DNA of 64,000 nt. Origin: Asticcacaulis sp. AC460. GTDB lineage: Bacteria > Pseudomonadota > Alphaproteobacteria > Caulobacterales > Caulobacteraceae. The position numbers and the translations under genes are program-made. Positions within the stretch are counted from its first letter, which is position 1. Each line of letters opens with the position of its first letter. The stretch spans positions 124,001-188,000 of the forward strand of contig NZ_AWGD01000011.1 in the NCBI RefSeq assembly GCF_000495795.1, written 5' to 3'. A model generated the notes under the pieces. That model ran no database searches and had not been told where the DNA came from. It saw only the letters and a list, made by a program, of their open reading frames with translations. Of this stretch, positions 8,348 through 17,561 are shown in pieces.

Positions 8348-9127
8348 TTACTGAGGCAGCACTTCGAGGGTGACGGTGGCGGTGGAACTGGTCCAGGTCG
8401 TCTCGGAAGCCGGACGGCGGACGCGAACCTGGATCAGGTAGAGACCCGCCGTCGCCGGGGTGAAGCTGACCTCACCCTTGGCATCCGACACCAGGTCGAG
8501 GTCGACGAGCTTTTTGGCGGCATAGTTCTGGCCATCGGTGACGATGGTGACGTGTTCGCCCGACAGCGGCTTGCCGTCGGCCAGGACGGCGAAGCGGACG
8601 GCCTCACCGGCATAGGCGTCATTGGGCGCGGTCAGGGGCTGCAGCTCGACGCCGGTACCGGCGGGCGGCAGCATGCCGGGCTTACCCTTGCTGACATAGA
8701 CGTCGGCGCGGGTCAGGCTCTGGACATCGACGATAACGGCGCCCGGTTCCGGGGCGGCCTGGGGGTCTTCCTGGAAATGAAGCTGGCCGTCCTTAACGGC
8801 GGCCTTGGCGACCCGGCCGGTGCGCAGGCCCGAGGTGACGCGGTAGGTACCGGCGGCGCCCAGAGGCACCTCCAGGAAGGTCGCGTCCTTCAGGCTGGCC
8901 GCCGGGGTCAGCGGGGTGACGGTACCATCGGGACCAACCACGGCGAAGTGGTCGGACTTCATGGCGACGTCGGGGCGCAGGTCACCTTCGGCGAACGAAG
9001 CCTCGACCGTGACATGCGGCCGCTTGGCGTCGGGATTGAAGGTGTTGGGCTTGAGATAGGGCGAATGGGCCAGGGCGGCGGATGCCACAAACGGCAGAAC
9101 CAGCAGGGACAGACAGAGCTTTTTCAT
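8348..9127 (-). CDS. DUF4198-family periplasmic protein
   Basis: 259 residues with a Sec leader ending ASAALA, followed by HSPYLKPNTFNPD, a form common in DUF4198 proteins. The C-terminal half has Ig-like features (GKPLSGEHVTIVTDG, DAKGEVSFTPATAGLYLIQV). It lies 12 bases downstream of the haem-type TonB receptor gene and 10 upstream of the EF-hand gene, so the three look like one transcript. It is a distant paralogue of 1766-2614. A role as periplasmic accessory to the receptor is inferred; the ligand is unknown. Confidence 0.8.
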   Translation of the reverse strand: MKKLCLSLLVLPFVASAALAHSPYLKPNTFNPDAKRPHVTVEASFAEGDLRPDVAMKSDHFAVVGPDGTVTPLTPAASLKDATFLEVPLGAAGTYRVTSGLRTGRVAKAAVKDGQLHFQEDPQAAPEPGAVIVDVQSLTRADVYVSKGKPGMLPPAGTGVELQPLTAPNDAYAGEAVRFAVLADGKPLSGEHVTIVTDGQNYAAKKLVDLDLVSDAKGEVSFTPATAGLYLIQVRVRRPASETTWTSSTATVTLEVLPQ

Positions 9128-9139
9128 GAGGCGTTTCCC

Positions 9140-11302
9140 TTAGAATTTCACCGTCAGCGACACGGCGCCGTTGACGCCGGGCTGGGTGTAGGCGTCCTTG
9201 ATGGTCGAGGTCCGGGCCAAGCCACGAACGTCGCTCCACCAAGCGTATTTTTCGTTGGTCAGGTTAAACAGGCCGGCCCGCACAGTGGCCTTCTCCGTGA
9301 CATCCCACCAGCCGGTCAGGTCGACCGCGGCAAAGGCGTCGGGGATATAGCAGCCGCCGGTGCAGGTCACGCCCAGCCGGTCAGCTTCCTTGCGCACAAC
9401 CGCCGTGGTGTGCAGGCCGCCGCCGTAATTACCGGACGGGGCACGATAGCTCAGGCCCAGGACCAGCTTGGCCGGATCGATGCTGGCCAGGGCGCTACCG
9501 GTCGTGATGTTGGTGCCGCGCGCCGTTGACGCCGCCACATCGAAGGTGAAGCGCTCGCCGATCTTCAGGGTACCGCGGGCTTCGGCGCCCTCGATCTCGA
9601 CCTTCGACTGGTTGACATACTGGTATTTGGCCGGGTCATTGGCCGTGAAGGTGCCGCCGATGAAGACCTGCTCGATGAAGTCGTCATACTTGGCCGAGAA
9701 CACCGTGACGCTGCCGGAGAAGACGTCGTTGCGATAGCGCAGGCCGCCTTCCCAGGTCTGGCTGGTTTCCGGCTTCAGGTCCGGATTGGGCAGGGTCATA
9801 TAGTTGGAGACCAGGTTGGCGAAGGCGTTGTTGACTTCGGACGGGGCCGGCGCCTTGAAGCCTTCGGCATAGTTGACGAAAACCGACAGGTTGCCGGTGA
9901 AGCGGTACAGGCCGCCCAGCTTGGGCGAGACGTGCGAACCGTCCTGGGCCGAGGCCGTGAACCCGGTTAGCAATGCATCCGGCTTCGGCGTCAGTTCATA
10001 GCTGTCGAAGCGCAGGGCCGGGAACAGCGACAGCTTGCCGTCGAAAGCGGTGATTTCGTCCTGAACATACAGGCCCGTCCGCGTATAGTCGGTATTCGGG
10101 AAGGCCCGCGTCGGGAAGGTTTCGCCGACCGGCGGCACGGTGCCGTCGCGGACCGATTCCTGGGTCGTCTTCGACCAGTCGCCACCATAGATGAGGTTGT
10201 GCGTCACGCTGCCCGTGGCGAATTCACTGGTCAGCGTGACGCTGCTACCCAAGCTCTCGGTGTCGAAAATATTGATCCGGGTGCGGTCGGCGCTGATATT
10301 ACGGTCCTCGGACGCAAACTGGTAGCTGTGCGAGGTCTGGCCGTAGACGGCCACCAAAGCCGTCTTGACGAAGCCGTCGCCGCGATAACGGTAATCAAAG
10401 CTGAGCCGGTCGCGATCCGTGGTGTCATGGGCCCACAGGCTGAGCGTCGAGGTCGCGGCCAAAGGCGGCACGGCCACGGCCGACCAGGCGATGGTGTCGA
10501 CTTCGCTTTCCTGACGGTCATAGGTCAGGCGCAGGCGATGCGCGTCGGACGGCTCATAGACCAGCTTGGCCAGGATCGACTGGCTGTCGATGTCCTGCGG
10601 GTTGGGTGTGGTGCGGGTGATGTTCGGCGCGTCGATATCGCCCTGGGTCTCCTGTTCGTGTCCCCGGCGTTGCGAATATGCCACCATGCCCGAGAGGCTA
10701 CCGCGACGGCCGGCCAGAACGATGCCGCCGCCCTGGCTGTCGTCGGCAGAATTGCGGCCGAATTTGAGCTGACCGCCTACACTTCCAGTTTTTACGAAGT
10801 CTCCCGGATCCTTCGTGGTGAAGTTTACGGCGCCGGCAATGCCGTCCGAACCGTACAAGGCCGAGGCCGGACCGCGCAGAATTTCGACCGATTTCAGCAG
10901 ATCCAGGCCAACATAATCGCCCCGTCCGGCGTTCTGACCGCCGAAGGAAAAGCCGTCCGGCACGCGGATTCCGTCGACCGTCATCAGGACGCGGTTACCT
11001 TCCAGGCCGCGGATATTGAAGCCGGAATTGCCATCCCGCCCTGTCGTCGCGCCGGCAGCGGTAAATCGCGCCGGCGAATTGCGCACCGACACGCCCGGCT
11101 CATAGCGCACCAAATCCTTGATATCGCTGACCAATTGGTCGTCCATATCGGTGTCGCTGATCACGCTGACGGTGGCCGGGACGTCCTCGACGGCTTTTTC
11201 CGACCGGGTGGCCAGGATGGTCACGGCTTCATCATCCGCCAGGACAGGCACGGCCGCCGCCATCAGCCACAGGGGAACGGTCATCATCAACGCAGTGCGC
11301 AT
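9140..11302 (-). CDS. TonB-dependent receptor, haem/haemoglobin-receptor type
   Basis: 720-residue outer-membrane receptor. A Sec leader ends AAAVPVLA, followed by a TonB-box-like EAVTILATR and a plug with FNIRGLEGNRVLMTVDGIRVPDG. That wording is characteristic of the haemoglobin/transferrin/lactoferrin receptor family. Two barrel landmarks of haem receptors appear in altered form: GFKAPAPSEVN (FRAP-like) and NPDLKPE. The C-terminus ends in VSLTVKF, a normal outer-membrane signature. Two Fur boxes lie just upstream, and DUF4198 and EF-hand genes follow directly. Haem as ligand is likely but not certain; a ferric siderophore is the alternative. Confidence 0.87.
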   Translation of the reverse strand: MRTALMMTVPLWLMAAAVPVLADDEAVTILATRSEKAVEDVPATVSVISDTDMDDQLVSDIKDLVRYEPGVSVRNSPARFTAAGATTGRDGNSGFNIRGLEGNRVLMTVDGIRVPDGFSFGGQNAGRGDYVGLDLLKSVEILRGPASALYGSDGIAGAVNFTTKDPGDFVKTGSVGGQLKFGRNSADDSQGGGIVLAGRRGSLSGMVAYSQRRGHEQETQGDIDAPNITRTTPNPQDIDSQSILAKLVYEPSDAHRLRLTYDRQESEVDTIAWSAVAVPPLAATSTLSLWAHDTTDRDRLSFDYRYRGDGFVKTALVAVYGQTSHSYQFASEDRNISADRTRINIFDTESLGSSVTLTSEFATGSVTHNLIYGGDWSKTTQESVRDGTVPPVGETFPTRAFPNTDYTRTGLYVQDEITAFDGKLSLFPALRFDSYELTPKPDALLTGFTASAQDGSHVSPKLGGLYRFTGNLSVFVNYAEGFKAPAPSEVNNAFANLVSNYMTLPNPDLKPETSQTWEGGLRYRNDVFSGSVTVFSAKYDDFIEQVFIGGTFTANDPAKYQYVNQSKVEIEGAEARGTLKIGERFTFDVAASTARGTNITTGSALASIDPAKLVLGLSYRAPSGNYGGGLHTTAVVRKEADRLGVTCTGGCYIPDAFAAVDLTGWWDVTEKATVRAGLFNLTNEKYAWWSDVRGLARTSTIKDAYTQPGVNGAVSLTVKF

Positions 11303-11338
11303 GGTTACTCTCCTCAGATTGCATGCCCGAGGCGATAA

Positions 11339-11382
11339 TGAGAATGATTTGCAGAGTCAACATATATTGCGAATGATTCTTA
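11339..11382 (-). promoter_or_regulatory. Tandem Fur-type boxes upstream of haem-type receptor
   Basis: TGAGAATGATTTGCA (11339-11353) and TGCGAATGATTCTTA (11368-11382) are two 7-1-7 boxes 29 bases apart, within 80 bases of the receptor start. Tandem sites fit strong iron repression. Confidence 0.72.
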
Positions 11383-11484
11383 ATTGCTTATTGGATGTGT
11401 GGCGTGAGGGCCGCACACTTTTTCCGCGCCAAACGCCGCACGATTTGCTAGGCCTTTAGAAAACACCTGTTGGGGGAACCGATC

Positions 11485-13407
11485 ATGCGTCCTGTCCTTC
11501 TGAGCCTGGCCTTGCTGGCCGCTGCCGTGCCCGCAACGGCCAAGGAAAACGTGCCCCTGCGGCTGGATGGCCTGTTCCAGGATCACATGGTCCTGCCGCG
11601 CCACGGCGCCGTCGTGTCGGGCCATGCCGCCCCGGGCGAAGAGGTCACCGTCTCCTTCTTCAACATCAGCCAACTGGCTTCCGCCGACGACAAGGGCCGC
11701 TTCCAGGTCGAGCTGCCGGACTTCCAGCCCGGCAAGACCGGCCGGCTGTCGGTGTCATCCGGATCGGGCGATCGCCTCGAATTGGACGACGTGGTGTCCG
11801 GCGATGTCTATCTGTGCTCGGGCCAGTCCAACATGCAGATATCGGTCAAACGCGCCCTCAATGAAGACGTTGTCATCTCCAACTCGGCCAATGACCTGAT
11901 CCGCATGGCCACGGTTCCAGTCAACCCGCAGGCCAGGCCGCAGGAACGGTTCTCCGGTCCCATTACCTGGCAGAAGGCTGCGCCCGACACGGTCGGCGAC
12001 TGGTCGGCGACCTGCTACTTCTTCGCCGCGGCGCTGCAGAAGCGCGTCCAGGTCCCGATCGGCCTGGTCCATGCCTCGCTGGGCGGTTCCGACATTACCA
12101 CCTGGCTGTCGCCGGAAGCCCTGCTGCCCGACTATGCCGCGGCGGAAAACCTGCTCAACCTCTATGCCGAGGATCCCGACAAGGCCGGCGCCGAGTTCGG
12201 CCACAGCTTCGAGCAGTGGTGGCAGGACAAGGGCGCTCCCGGCACGCCATGGGCGGCTTCGGCGGGCGACCTGCGCACCTGGCAGGCTGCGCCCAACGTA
12301 TCCAGCAATTGGGAAAAGTGGGGCCTGCGCGAACTGGCCAGCTACAATGGCCCCCTGTGGTACGGCGCGACCGTCACCCTGACGGCGGAACAGGCGGCGC
12401 AAGCCGCGACCCTGGAACTGGGCCGGGTCGACGACATCGACCAGACCTGGCTGAACGGCCAACCAGTCGGCTTTACCTCCGGCGCCGGGACGGAACGCAA
12501 ATACAAGGTGTCCGCGGGCACGCTTAAGGCCGGCGACAATGTCGTGGTGCTCAATGTCGTCGATCTGTGGAGCTATGGCGGCATGTATGGCGATACTCCG
12601 CGCCAGCTGAAGCTTGCCGACGGCACGGCGGTACCGCTGGCGGGCTGGCGCTGGAATCCGGTACCGGCGGGATTGGGCAATCCGCCGCGCGCGCCGTGGG
12701 ACGCCACCGGCGGGGTCAGCATCCTGAAAAACGGCATGATCGCGCCGATGGGACCGTTCGGCTTTGCCGGAACGGTCTGGTACCAGGGCGAAAGCAATGT
12801 CGGCCGGCCCTATCAGAGCCTGATGGCGCGGCTGTTCAAGGACTGGCGCGGCCAGTTCGGCGACGACATGGTCTTCGCCGTGGTGCAGTTGGCCAATTAC
12901 GAGAACCGCGCGGTGAAACCCGTGGAATCGGGATGGGCGCGGCTGCGTGAGGATCAGCGCCTGGCGGTTCTGGCGGATGGCAACGCGGTGCTGGCCACGG
13001 CGATTGATATCGGCGAGCCCACCGACATCCATCCGGCCAACAAGCAGGTTCTGGGCGAGCGGATATCGCGGGCGATTGCCATTAAACTGTATGGCTTCAA
13101 CGGCTCGGAATCGGGGCCGATGATCAAGTCGGCGGTGAAGGACGGCGATCGCCTGGTGGTGACCTTCGACGGCATGGAGGGCGATTTCATCACCTACAGC
13201 TCCAATCGCCCGATCGGGTTCGAAGCCTGTGTGAGTAACGACTGCCGCTATGTCGATGCCGAGGCGAGCGGCAAGACGGTGGTGTTGCTGGCGGCGGCCG
13301 ATGCCACCAAGGTGCGGTTCTGCTGGGCCGATGCGCCGACCTGCAACCTGTATGACGGCAAGACGGGCCTGCCCGCAGTGCCGTTTGAGCAGGCGGTGGC
13401 CCCCTAA
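11485..13407 (+). CDS. Sialate O-acetylesterase-type carbohydrate acetylesterase
   Basis: 640-residue exported esterase predicted to remove O-acetyl groups from sugars. A leader ends AAVPATA. The SGNH/SASA catalytic fold is split: the nucleophile block CSGQSNMQ lies at about residue 112, and later parts contain WYQGESNV and the base region DIHPANKQVLGERI. Between them is a GH2-like jelly-roll insert (LGRVDDIDQTWLNGQPVGF). That split layout resembles the plant-polysaccharide acetylesterase family CE20, and the window's pectin genes make acetylated plant glycans a better substrate guess than sialic acid. ATG 11485 is chosen because GGGGGAA lies just upstream. Its stop overlaps the convergent small Feo gene by 2 bases. 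Confidence 0.83.
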   Translation: MRPVLLSLALLAAAVPATAKENVPLRLDGLFQDHMVLPRHGAVVSGHAAPGEEVTVSFFNISQLASADDKGRFQVELPDFQPGKTGRLSVSSGSGDRLELDDVVSGDVYLCSGQSNMQISVKRALNEDVVISNSANDLIRMATVPVNPQARPQERFSGPITWQKAAPDTVGDWSATCYFFAAALQKRVQVPIGLVHASLGGSDITTWLSPEALLPDYAAAENLLNLYAEDPDKAGAEFGHSFEQWWQDKGAPGTPWAASAGDLRTWQAAPNVSSNWEKWGLRELASYNGPLWYGATVTLTAEQAAQAATLELGRVDDIDQTWLNGQPVGFTSGAGTERKYKVSAGTLKAGDNVVVLNVVDLWSYGGMYGDTPRQLKLADGTAVPLAGWRWNPVPAGLGNPPRAPWDATGGVSILKNGMIAPMGPFGFAGTVWYQGESNVGRPYQSLMARLFKDWRGQFGDDMVFAVVQLANYENRAVKPVESGWARLREDQRLAVLADGNAVLATAIDIGEPTDIHPANKQVLGERISRAIAIKLYGFNGSESGPMIKSAVKDGDRLVVTFDGMEGDFITYSSNRPIGFEACVSNDCRYVDAEASGKTVVLLAAADATKVRFCWADAPTCNLYDGKTGLPAVPFEQAVAP

Positions 13408-13580
13408 GCTCGGTCCCGCGGCTCCAGCGGTCCGAAGTCAATCGCCTTGCAGCCGTTGCAGCTTTCGCAGCCCGAACCGCAGCCGTCCGACTCGGCGGCG
13501 GCTTTCTTCGGCAGGAAGCGCTTTACCAGCTGCCACGCGGCGAAGGCCACGATCAGAGCAACGATCAAACCCTGGATCAT
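13404..13580 (-). CDS. FeoB-associated small Cys-rich membrane protein
   Basis: 58-residue protein: one membrane helix (MIQGLIVALIVAFAAWQLV), a basic stretch, then a cysteine cluster of the form C-x3-C-x2-C-x2-C. This matches the small Cys-rich proteins often encoded after feoB, for which an iron-sulfur or FeoB-assembly role has been proposed. Its ATG overlaps the feoB stop (ATGA), which fixes the start and implies coupled translation. The gene is short and easily missed. Function is inferred from position and composition. Confidence 0.82.
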   Translation of the reverse strand: MIQGLIVALIVAFAAWQLVKRFLPKKAAAESDGCGSGCESCNGCKAIDFGPLEPRDRA

Positions 13581-15406
13581 GACGTCAGCGCCTTGGTGAT
13601 CTGATAGGTCGCAAACGCTGCGACATAGGCCAGGGCGAACAGATAGCCCGCCGTCACCGCGACATATTTCCAGCCGTTGGTCTCGCGCTTGATAACGGCC
13701 AGGGTCGACAGGCATTGCGGCGCGAAGACGTACCACGCCATCAGCGACAAGGCCGTGGCCAGCGACCATTGCGACGAGATCAGCCCGCCCAACTGACTGG
13801 CGATTTCATCGTCGCTGCCTGCGACGCTGTAGACGGTGCCCAGGGCCGACACCGCGACTTCGCGGGCGGCCAGGCCGGGGATCAGGGCGACGCAGATCTG
13901 CCAGTTGAAGCCGATGGCATCGAAGGCCGGCTGGATGAAATGACCGATGCGGCCGGCGATCGAATAGTCGATGTCCGGGCCCGTGGCGCCGTCGGGCTTG
14001 CCCGGGAAGGTGACCAGGACCCACAGCAGGGTGTTGACGGTAAAGATGATCCCCGTGATACGGCGGATGAAGATCATCGCCCGCTCCCACAGGCCCAGGG
14101 CCAGGCTCTTCAGGTTGGGGAAGCGATAGGACGGCAGCTCCATCAGCAGCGGATATTCCCGCTTTTCGCGGCGGCTGATCGAAATCACCCACGACACGAT
14201 CAGGCCCGAGACAATACCGATCAGGTACATGCCGAACAACACCACGCCCTGGAAGCTGAGGAAGCCCCAGACGGTCGTGTTAGGCAAAAAGGCGCCGATC
14301 AGCAGGGTATAGACGGGAATCCGCGCCGAGCAGGTCATCAGCGGCGATATCAGGATGGTGGTCATGCGTTCGCGCAGGTCGGGAATGCTGCGCGTGGCCA
14401 TGATGCCCGGGATGGCGCAGGCATGCGAACTGAGCAGCGGGATGAACGACCGTCCGGTCAGGCCGGCCGCGCCCATCACCCGGTCCAGCAGGAACGAGGC
14501 GCGCGGCAGGTAACCGGATTCTTCCAGGACCAGGATGAAGAAGAACAGGATAATGATCTGGGGCAGGAAGACCAGAACGCTGCCCAGGCCGCCGAACAGG
14601 GCGTCGGCGACGAAGCTTTTCAGCAGGCCGTCGGGCATGGACTGGGTCGCGACGCCACCCAGCCAGGCAAGGCTGCCCTCAATGGCGTCTTGGGCCGGGG
14701 TCGCCCAAGTGAACACCGCCTGGAAGACCAGGAACATGATGACTAGCAGCAGCGGAATACCCAGCCACGGATTAAGCAGGAAGCGGTCCAGGGCATCGTC
14801 GGTTTTCGCAGTACGCGTCGGCATGACCACGGTGGCGGAGAGAATCCGGCGCGTTTCGCTGTGGTCGGTTTCGACCGGGCTGACAGGTGGCGCGGCCGGG
14901 GTGGCGCGGTCGATCTGGCCGATCAGCGCCTTGGTGCCTTCGGAAGTGACGGCGACGGTCTCGATCACCGGCAGGCCCAGTTCGCGTTCCAGCCCGGCGG
15001 TGTCGATCTGGATGCCGCGCTTGCGGGCGGCGTCCATCATGTTCAGCGCCAGCACCATCGGCCGGCCCAAGCGGCGGATTTCCAGCACGAAACGCAGGTG
15101 CAGTCGCAGGTTGGTTGCGTCGGCGACGCAGACGATCAGGTCGGGGACGGCGACGCCTTCGAGCTGACCCAGACAGACGTCGCGGGTGATGATTTCGTCG
15201 GCGCCCAAGGCGTCCAGGCTGTAGGTGCCGGGCAGGTCCAGGACATGGACGGTGCGGCCGGACGGAGCGGTGAATGTGCCTTCCTTGCGCTCGACCGTGA
15301 CGCCGGCATAGTTGGCGACCTTCTGGCGCGAGCCAGTCAGTTGGTTGAACAGGGCGGTCTTGCCGCAGTTGGGATTGCCGACCAGGGCGATGTTAAGCGT
15401 GGACAT
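13577..15406 (-). CDS. feoB: Ferrous iron transporter FeoB
   Basis: 609-residue inner-membrane Fe(II) transporter with an N-terminal G domain. G1 is GNPNCGKT (residues 10-17), G3 is DLPG and G4 is NMMD. Gate-type membrane regions follow, including GRSFIPLLSSHACAIPGIMATR and LISPLMTCSARIPVYTLLIG. It is shorter than the E. coli protein (773 residues), in line with compact alphaproteobacterial FeoB proteins. It lies between feoA (TGATG overlap) and the Cys-rich gene (ATGA overlap). Fur control comes through the box before feoA. Confidence 0.95.
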   Translation of the reverse strand: MSTLNIALVGNPNCGKTALFNQLTGSRQKVANYAGVTVERKEGTFTAPSGRTVHVLDLPGTYSLDALGADEIITRDVCLGQLEGVAVPDLIVCVADATNLRLHLRFVLEIRRLGRPMVLALNMMDAARKRGIQIDTAGLERELGLPVIETVAVTSEGTKALIGQIDRATPAAPPVSPVETDHSETRRILSATVVMPTRTAKTDDALDRFLLNPWLGIPLLLVIMFLVFQAVFTWATPAQDAIEGSLAWLGGVATQSMPDGLLKSFVADALFGGLGSVLVFLPQIIILFFFILVLEESGYLPRASFLLDRVMGAAGLTGRSFIPLLSSHACAIPGIMATRSIPDLRERMTTILISPLMTCSARIPVYTLLIGAFLPNTTVWGFLSFQGVVLFGMYLIGIVSGLIVSWVISISRREKREYPLLMELPSYRFPNLKSLALGLWERAMIFIRRITGIIFTVNTLLWVLVTFPGKPDGATGPDIDYSIAGRIGHFIQPAFDAIGFNWQICVALIPGLAAREVAVSALGTVYSVAGSDDEIASQLGGLISSQWSLATALSLMAWYVFAPQCLSTLAVIKRETNGWKYVAVTAGYLFALAYVAAFATYQITKALTS

Positions 15407-15645
15407 CAGGCGGCCAGTTCTACCGTAATGCGGGCGGCCTCGGAGCGGCGCAGGGCAAAGCGGGTAAAGCCGATCTGGATCAGCAACGGATCGGCGCCGA
15501 ACGGGCCGCGGCCCACCACCTGGAGCGGTTCACCATCGACAAAGCCGATCTCGCGCAGGCGCCGGGCGATCGGGTCGGCGTCGGAGGTGTCGCTGACCGC
15601 GATGACGCGGGCAGGGGTGAAGGCTTTCAGTTCGGTGAGTTTCAT
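15406..15645 (-). CDS. feoA: Ferrous iron transport protein FeoA
   Basis: 79-residue cytosolic SH3-like protein that works with FeoB. It shows the family's RRLREIGFVDGEPLQVVGRGPFG segment and a conserved DPLLIQIGFTRFALRRSEA end. It shares one base with the feoB start. It is the first gene of the operon and has a Fur box 19 bases before its ATG. Confidence 0.92.
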   Translation of the reverse strand: MKLTELKAFTPARVIAVSDTSDADPIARRLREIGFVDGEPLQVVGRGPFGADPLLIQIGFTRFALRRSEAARITVELAA

Positions 15646-15663
15646 GGCCGCCAGATAATAAGA

Positions 15664-15678
15664 TGCGAATGATTATCA
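15664..15678 (-). promoter_or_regulatory. Fur-type box upstream of feoAB
   Basis: TGCGAATGATTATCA, a 7-1-7 box 19 bases before the feoA ATG. The close spacing suggests direct occlusion of promoter or start. The divergent metallophosphoesterase gene starts 95 bases away and could also be affected. Confidence 0.75.
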
Positions 15679-15772
15679 TTTTGTTCATGGCGGGGTCAAG
15701 GTCGCGCGCGTGTTTTGTCTTGCGGCGAAAGGCCGCCGGGTGTTGAGTGCGGCCATCTTCCGGAGGGCTGCC

Positions 15773-16822
15773 ATGATCCGCTTCGTAATGTCCTGTCTTG
15801 CCCTGGCGACCTTGAGCGCCTGCGCCAGCCTGCCGCACGGCGAGGCGCCGGCGCGGGCCGAGTTCGTGGTCATCGGCGACACCCCCTATAACGCCAGTGA
15901 CGAAGCCATGCTGGCCACGGCGATACCCAAGATCAAGGCGATCAAACCGCCGTTTGTCCTGCACGTCGGCGATACGCAAGGCGGCGGCGAGGTCTGCGGC
16001 GCACCCGACGACCGTTTCGCGAAACTGGTAGAGGCGTTGAAACCCATTCCTGTTATCTATTCGCCCGGCGACAACGAATGGACCGACTGCGACCGCAAGG
16101 ACGTGCCGGGCACCACGACCAAGTTCTCGGAACTGGCGCGGCTGGACATTCTACGCAGCAGGTTCTTCGCGGCACCGGCGGTAACCGATCCGGCGTTCGA
16201 CTATATCCAGCAGGCAGGCCAGCCGGAAAACGCCCGCTTCGAATATGGCGGCATGGTGTGGACCACCCTAAACATGGTCGGCACCAACAATGGTCGCGAC
16301 TCAGTCATGGGTGACGATCTGGCAACAGCGGCCAAGGCGGCGGAAGCGCGCGAACTGGCCAATGTCGGCTGGCTGAACGAGGCCTTTGCCGTGGCGGCGG
16401 CGAAGAAGGCCCGCGCTGTCGTGATCATCATGCAGGCCGACATGGTGACCGAGGTCGATCCGAAAGCTTTCGGTCATCCCTGTTTCGATGCGGTGGCGGG
16501 GAAACGCGAGGTGCCGTGCGACGGCTTCTATCCCATCCGTGACATGCTGCCGGCTTTGGCGGCCAATTTCGGCAAGCCGGTGTTTCTGATCCACGGCGAT
16601 ACCGGGCCATTCCGGGCGTTCAAGAGCTGGGCGCCGGGCCAGGTTTATGAGCTGAATGCAGCCGGCGATGTCTGGTACCGCGACAGCGGAGAGATGTGCG
16701 CCGTGCGCGACGTCACCCATGTGTGGATCGATGTCGATGCCGCAGAACCCCTGCGTGCTGTGGGGCTGACGACGGGTGAAGTGCCGGGAACGACACAGCC
16801 TGTTCACGACGACTGCAAGTAG
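15773..16822 (+). CDS. Metallophosphoesterase-family lipoprotein
   Basis: 349-residue predicted lipoprotein with leader CLALATLSACAS and lipobox cysteine. It has the calcineurin-like order of metal motifs: VIGDTPYN, HVGDTQGG, SPGDNEWTD and a late LIHGDTGP. Phosphoesterase activity is likely; the substrate is unknown. ATG 15773 is preferred over an upstream in-frame start because GGAGG lies just before it and the leader begins there. The gene is divergent from feoA and convergent with the TetR gene, only 8 bases away. Confidence 0.78.
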   Translation: MIRFVMSCLALATLSACASLPHGEAPARAEFVVIGDTPYNASDEAMLATAIPKIKAIKPPFVLHVGDTQGGGEVCGAPDDRFAKLVEALKPIPVIYSPGDNEWTDCDRKDVPGTTTKFSELARLDILRSRFFAAPAVTDPAFDYIQQAGQPENARFEYGGMVWTTLNMVGTNNGRDSVMGDDLATAAKAAEARELANVGWLNEAFAVAAAKKARAVVIIMQADMVTEVDPKAFGHPCFDAVAGKREVPCDGFYPIRDMLPALAANFGKPVFLIHGDTGPFRAFKSWAPGQVYELNAAGDVWYRDSGEMCAVRDVTHVWIDVDAAEPLRAVGLTTGEVPGTTQPVHDDCK

Positions 16823-16830
16823 GTGGAGAC

Positions 16831-17466
16831 TTAGTCCCCCCGACACTCCGGCATGGTGAACAGCACCTGCATCACCTGGCGCAGGCCCAGCAACAGCGCC
16901 TTGCGATCCGTATGGGGGTTGGAAATCGCCCGGATCATCATGCCGTCGAAGATCATGCCAATGATCTCGCCGCGCGCGTCCATCAGGGCCGGATCGCCGA
17001 AGCCCGGATTCAAGCGCCGGCACAAGCCCCGGCCCAGTTCGCGTTCCTCGATATCGGCGGCCTGGACGATCGCGGCCACACGCGGATTGCGCGCGGCTTC
17101 GGCCAGCACCTCCAGCGCCAGGGCCGAGTTGTCCGGATCGTACTTGTGCGCGATGGCGTGCTCCATCGTCTCAAGCAGCACCTCCATCAGCCGTTCGTCG
17201 GGCGTGGCGTCCCACTCGGCGAATTTGGCGCGCATTTCGGCCAGGTCGTTGGCAACGATGGCCTCAATAATGGCTTCCTTATTGGCAAAGTACCTATAGA
17301 TGACGCCGACGCTCATCTTCGCTTCCGCAGCAATGTCAGCCATGCTGGCGCCGTGGAACCCCGAACGGCGGACACAGCGCAAGGTGGCTTCGAGGATATG
17401 CTGGCGGCGGGCCTCGCGACTCGGGCGAGGTTTGGTGCCGTCCGCGGGCAGGGCGTCCGTGGTCAT
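16831..17466 (-). CDS. TetR/AcrR-family transcriptional regulator
   Basis: 211 residues with an N-terminal TetR helix-turn-helix (ILEATLRCVRRSGFHGASM, then MSVGVIYRYFANKEAI) and a ligand-binding C-terminal domain. It is divergent from the RND efflux operon with 222 bases between starts, the usual layout for a local repressor of efflux genes. Repression of the pump in the absence of a toxic ligand is the expected role. The ligand cannot be predicted. Confidence 0.88.
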   Translation of the reverse strand: MTTDALPADGTKPRPSREARRQHILEATLRCVRRSGFHGASMADIAAEAKMSVGVIYRYFANKEAIIEAIVANDLAEMRAKFAEWDATPDERLMEVLLETMEHAIAHKYDPDNSALALEVLAEAARNPRVAAIVQAADIEERELGRGLCRRLNPGFGDPALMDARGEIIGMIFDGMMIRAISNPHTDRKALLLGLRQVMQVLFTMPECRGD

Positions 17467-17561
17467 TCTTTACGCAGATTCCTTGGTAAATAAGGATTTA
17501 AACATTTTGTAATGCAGCCTGGTGCTTGACATACAGGATTGCCAGGCTTAAAGCCACTCAA

